Of a stretch of DNA of 64,000 nt, positions 61,301-64,000 are shown piece after piece (position 1 is the stretch's first letter; every line of letters begins with the position of its first letter). Location of the stretch: positions 2,232,001 through 2,296,000 of the forward strand of contig NC_065426.1 of assembly GCF_024362695.1 (NCBI RefSeq). Direction: 5' to 3'. Under the pieces are notes generated by a model. The model was not told the origin of the DNA, made no database searches, and saw nothing but the letters and a program-made list of their open reading frames with translations. The stretch comes from Pectinophora gossypiella. Lineage: Eukaryota; Arthropoda; Insecta; Lepidoptera; Gelechiidae. A program made the position numbers and the translations under genes.

Positions 61301-63817
61301 AAGTAATGACACAATTTAATGCAATGAATTGGAAAAAAATGCTATTAAAGTTAATTACTGTAGTCATTAAAGAAGTGAAAGTTTTGCTCATAACTGCTGA
61401 CAATTTGCATCATTTCGTTTTTATATTTAATGGTATTGTATATTGTTATCTAACACAAAGAGTAGAGTTACAAATTAATTGTTCTTATTTTAAGTTGAGT
61501 GTGCAGGGACTGAACATCTCAATATCCTATAAGTACAGTTTTTCTTCTCAACAGTGTTTGAGGGCAACACCAATGATGGAAAATTGACTGCGTTGAATGT
61601 TTCCTTTGTTCAACATACATATATAAACTATTTCCCACCGGGGACTATCTGACACACTTCTCTTGCTTCATCAATTGTTTCATACACGCCTGTTCAGAGT
61701 AGATCTTATTAAACCTTTTTTAAGAACATCTCCAATTCGAGCATCTCCTTATATCAAATTCCTAAACTTCCAAATCTCACCTAGAATTCTGCACAAAAGT
61801 GACGATGTGTGGTGCGACTGGTGGCTTGAGCAAATTGGCGAGGTTTGGGCAGGAGTAGAGACTGACGCATTTTCCCTCCTTTCCATCTGCCGTGAAACAG
61901 GCATTGGAGGTTGGCTGGGGAGGAGGAGTCACTGCGTCTACACAGCATACCTGAAATATTTAGAAATATCTTTTCACATTATGCTTGATACATACCCTAT
62001 ATGATATTTTTATGCTATTTTGTGTAAGTTTTAAAAAATGGTATTACTGTGGTGACAGCCTTTAACAATAAATCTTTTCTCTCTTCAGGTTCAGTAACCA
62101 AAGAAAGAACGTTTTTGAGTGTAATACACAACAATTATGGCGTTCTTCCAACATTCATCCGATGTGTCTGGTTTGCTATAAAGTCGTAAAACTGAATGTC
62201 TTTTTAAAATACAAACCCCATTGTTTAACGATTGTCTGGAAATCTCGGTCTTAGGAGGATAATGTGATTGTTAAACCGTATCGTGCTATTCAAATATTTT
62301 GGAATGTTTAACATGTTTCTTTTTTTGTTTGTGTTTAAAATTTTGTTGATTCGCCAGTTTTTTATTATCTCACCGTCTGTAGTATCAAATACTGATTTTC
62401 CTTATCAAGTAATTATACCTATAGAAACGTGTCTTGGCATTAAGTCCGATGACCCGACAAACGGGCGATTACCTGTGTCATCAAAATTTTCGTTGGGTCG
62501 GAGTAGTCTGAGTTTTGAAATCATATTACCTTTAAAATGTTTGGTAAATACGTGAATTCGTTAATCTTCAATTTATAATGATTAGGAGGAAACTGCATTC
62601 AAAAGGATCTTCCTTCATTGGGCAGAAAATTCCGTAAAAAAATCATCAAATATGTACCTTAGGAGTCTGTCCTTGGAATCCACATTGTGACTGCCGGAGT
62701 ATGTTGATGTCCTGTTGCGATTTGTTTGGCTTGTTCACGATCGCAAGCAAGGGATCACACTCGTATAGGGAGATGCATCTCCCTTCGCCGCCGGACGGTG
62801 GTCTGCAGGATTCTGAAAATTTGCACACAAATATATTATTTTTGGTATTTTGCCTTGGAAATGATAAGTTGTATCACAAGACCTAGCAGTAAGGCTTATA
62901 CTATAATACACTCTGTTCTACTTTAGTAAATAAAATATAGCAAAACGTAAATGGCATAAATGCTTACTTCGATTATGTAATGGGAAGATTTCAGGAATTT
63001 TGTTCTTTTTCCTGTTACATTTACCTCAGGGTAGCATTATTATAATACACGATATTGTTATGATGTTGTGTTTAAGATTTACATTAAATTATATTTCGGT
63101 ACTGGTTTATCTCTACTCTGTCTTAGCGGCTAAGAGACAAATGAAAACTGAAACTGCTTAAAACTTAACGCAATTTAACCTCATAATAAAATTGTATAGT
63201 ACTATTACGACATCAGACAACTTTAAAATTCAATGAATTAAATAAAGATATTATAAAAGGCATGCAGTGCTCTTCAAATAGTTTGTGCTGACCGCAAACA
63301 ACCAAGATAGTGCTTTTCTAGTTCCGGTGCTACAAAGGTGCAGTTTTGGTGCAATAATGAAATAACTCCCAAATAAATACAAACATGTTAAAAAATAATA
63401 CTCAAGTGCTCATTTTTAACAATATTGTAGAAAATGGTACAAATCATTCCTAAGAACACGCAATAGTCTTAAATATATATTTTCAATATTCGACTACAAC
63501 AGTTGAATAAAGGGAAATAGTTTATTGTAATTTTCAAGTATGGCGGAGTATTAAATATATGCTATTGTTATCATTTATTGCGGTAAATAGATGCAATTAA
63601 TATATTAGCCAACTCATTGCCTTGCGTACTCAATATTCCTGATGCTAATTTAAGGTGATTTAACGCCATATTTGTTAATTTGTGGTTTTATTGACACTTA
63701 GAAATGATTCACAAAACGATTGCGTTAATATTTTTTTCCATTCACAAGCATTCAACGTGCATTTACCGTCGTTGTATCCATCGATGGAGTTGGTAAATGT
63801 TACGCTACCACTGTCAC
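58053..63817 (-). CDS. Dual-clip-domain serine protease, prophenoloxidase-activating proteinase type (5'-partial, 8 exons)
   Basis: Exons 63767-63817, 62658-62812, 61781-61950, 60471-60640, 60079-60241, 59462-59673, 58762-58916 and 58053-58310 join with consistent phases into 443 codons plus stop. Numbered on this partial product, clip domain 1 is Cys19-29-35-60-70-71 and clip 2 is Cys86-96-102-126-135-136. An Asn-rich linker follows, then activation cleavage after Arg179 (DDR|IVGG). The catalytic domain (264 aa) has His224 (TAGHC), Asp293 (NDIAL) and Ser393 (GDSGGP). Asp387, six before the Ser, gives trypsin-like specificity. Cys255/Cys265 form the extra loop disulfide typical of clip proteases. 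Two clips resemble Manduca PAP-2/PAP-3, secreted haemolymph proteases that cleave prophenoloxidase in melanisation. The signal peptide exon is not in the window. Another clip protease of the same clade is possible. Confidence 0.88.
58425..58531 (-). repeat. SINE-B tail fragment in protease intron
   Basis: agtctatatacgtctcagtg to ctgcgggtgttgttggtgga. Confidence 0.65.
58762..58916 (-). CDS. Protease exon: FIRPICLP segment
   Basis: 155 bp. DFIRPICLPERDI, then YVAGWGAVNE and the substrate-loop region HVEVPLIDKD. Acceptor ctccag, donor gtaagt, phase 0 exit. Confidence 0.9.
59236..59427 (+). repeat. SINE-D copy in protease intron
   Basis: aacggaaaacatcgtgaaga to aacgggataacgctagggag, antisense to the gene. 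Confidence 0.75.
59462..59673 (-). CDS. Protease exon: RLGEYD loop and catalytic Asp
   Basis: 212 bp. VRLGEYDTSND, the extra Cys pair (PDC...MDC), HPQYNP and RRNDIALLRL with the catalytic Asp. Acceptor tttcag, donor gtatgt. A SINE-D copy sits about 35 bases into the following intron. Confidence 0.92.
60079..60241 (-). CDS. Protease exon: start of catalytic domain with the active His
   Basis: 163 bp. GGNATGIDKYPWLVVIEY is the S1 N-terminus; CGGALIS and VLTAGHCV carry the catalytic His. Acceptor ttccag, donor gtgagt. Confidence 0.92.
60471..60640 (-). CDS. Protease exon: end of clip 2, Asn-rich linker, activation site
   Basis: 170 bp. CQGPDQYSVCCGQ closes clip 2. A linker with six consecutive Asn follows, then SGCCGIQ (a Cys here normally tethers the light chain to the catalytic domain) and DDRIV, the zymogen cleavage site. 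Donor gtgagt. Confidence 0.88.
61206..61300 (+). pseudogene. LINE tail-1 fragment in protease intron
   Basis: gaatgtggaggaggcaagag to ttaccctggtggaaaatatg. Confidence 0.65.
61622..61738 (-). pseudogene. LINE tail-1 fragment in protease intron
   Basis: tttcccaccggggactatct to aagaacatctccaattcgag; 42 bases from the donor of exon 61781-61950. Confidence 0.65.
61781..61950 (-). CDS. Protease exon: end of clip 1 and most of clip 2
   Basis: 170 bp, acceptor atttcag, donor gtgaga. Opens with VCC (Cys5-Cys6 of clip 1), a Pro-rich spacer TPPPQPTS, then ACFTADGKEGKC and YSC of clip 2. Confidence 0.87.
61951..62657. other. Protease intron, no repeat recognised
   Basis: AT-rich; a 95-codon open frame at 62268-62555 has no family motif. 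Confidence 0.5.
62658..62812 (-). CDS. Protease exon: clip domain 1
   Basis: 155 bp, acceptor attttcag, donor gtacat, exit phase 0. Contains the first four Cys of clip 1 (CRPP, GRC, YEC, QCGF). The closing Cys pair (VCC) is split off into the next exon. Confidence 0.85.
62813..63766. other. Protease intron, no repeat recognised
   Basis: AT-rich, no recognised repeat or exon. Confidence 0.5.
63767..63817 (-). CDS. Protease exon (mini-exon before clip 1)
   Basis: 51-bp candidate exon between ttatag and gtaaatg. It enters with 2 bases and leaves with 1, so the joined codon with the clip-1 exon is GAA (Glu). It codes for DSGSVTFTNSIDGYND, plausible mature N-terminus. Supported only by splice sites and phase, not by a family motif. 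Confidence 0.5.
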
Positions 63818-64000
63818 CTATAAAGAGATTTTAGCTACTTTATTATTTTGCTATGCAGTTATATATATATATATATATTTTTAAATATATATTGTAGGGT
63901 CGCGTGTGACCACACCTCTAGCCTTGAAAACTCCAAAAATGGCTGTATCTTTTGATTGCTTTGATTTAGTACCCTATCGTTTTATCAGCTTCAAGAGTCT
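63818..64000. other. Window edge, upstream side of the protease gene
   Basis: (AT)n run at about 63860-63880. No minus-strand ATG with a hydrophobic signal and donor is seen, so the signal-peptide exon must lie beyond 64000. Confidence 0.5.

Overview
The window looks like a stretch of a moth or butterfly (Lepidoptera) chromosome. It is AT-rich, has introns, carries dense tRNA-headed SINEs and LINE tails of types I associate with lepidopteran genomes, and encodes a dual-clip serine protease of the moth prophenoloxidase-activating type. There are no operons, CRISPR arrays or convincing functional tRNA or rRNA genes.

Layout. Positions 1-47,600 hold no host exon that I can support. This part is a mosaic of 5'-truncated LINEs, three tRNA-headed SINE families with one shared core (SINE-A, -B, -C), a fourth tRNA-headed family (SINE-D), foldback MITEs and several unclassified short repeats. 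Notable elements are a 1.74 kb non-autonomous transposon with 33-bp perfect inverted repeats and a GTAT duplication (606-2341), and a 356-bp palindromic element with an internal 161-bp duplication and an 8-bp target duplication (26064-26419). At 47943-48004 and 56713-56786 (+) lie two exons in matching phase that encode the middle of the I-BAR (IMD) domain of a missing-in-metastasis/MTSS1 homologue (mim). The intron between them is occupied, in antisense, by a complete BEL/Pao LTR retrotransposon (48374-55087). It has two 239-bp LTRs identical by eye, a 5-bp gatcc duplication, a tRNA-Tyr-like primer site and one uninterrupted 1721-codon gag-pol ORF. These are the marks of a very recent insertion.

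From 63817 down to 58053 on the minus strand, eight exons with matching phases assemble into 443 codons of a secreted dual-clip serine protease, lacking only its signal-peptide exon. The catalytic triad, trypsin-like pocket Asp and the R|IVGG activation site are all present. No further mim exon is visible after 56786, so the protease gene may be nested, antisense, in a downstream mim intron.

How it fits together. The two host genes have unrelated jobs: membrane curvature and actin for mim, and the haemolymph melanisation cascade for the protease. The rest is transposon biology. LINE tails appear to supply the 3' ends that SINEs copy, repeats are packed to within tens of bases of splice sites, and one SINE-B ends about 10 bases before the mim 3' splice site. 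Family letters are labels made for this window. Repeat boundaries were read by eye and may be off by several bases unless a target duplication fixes them.
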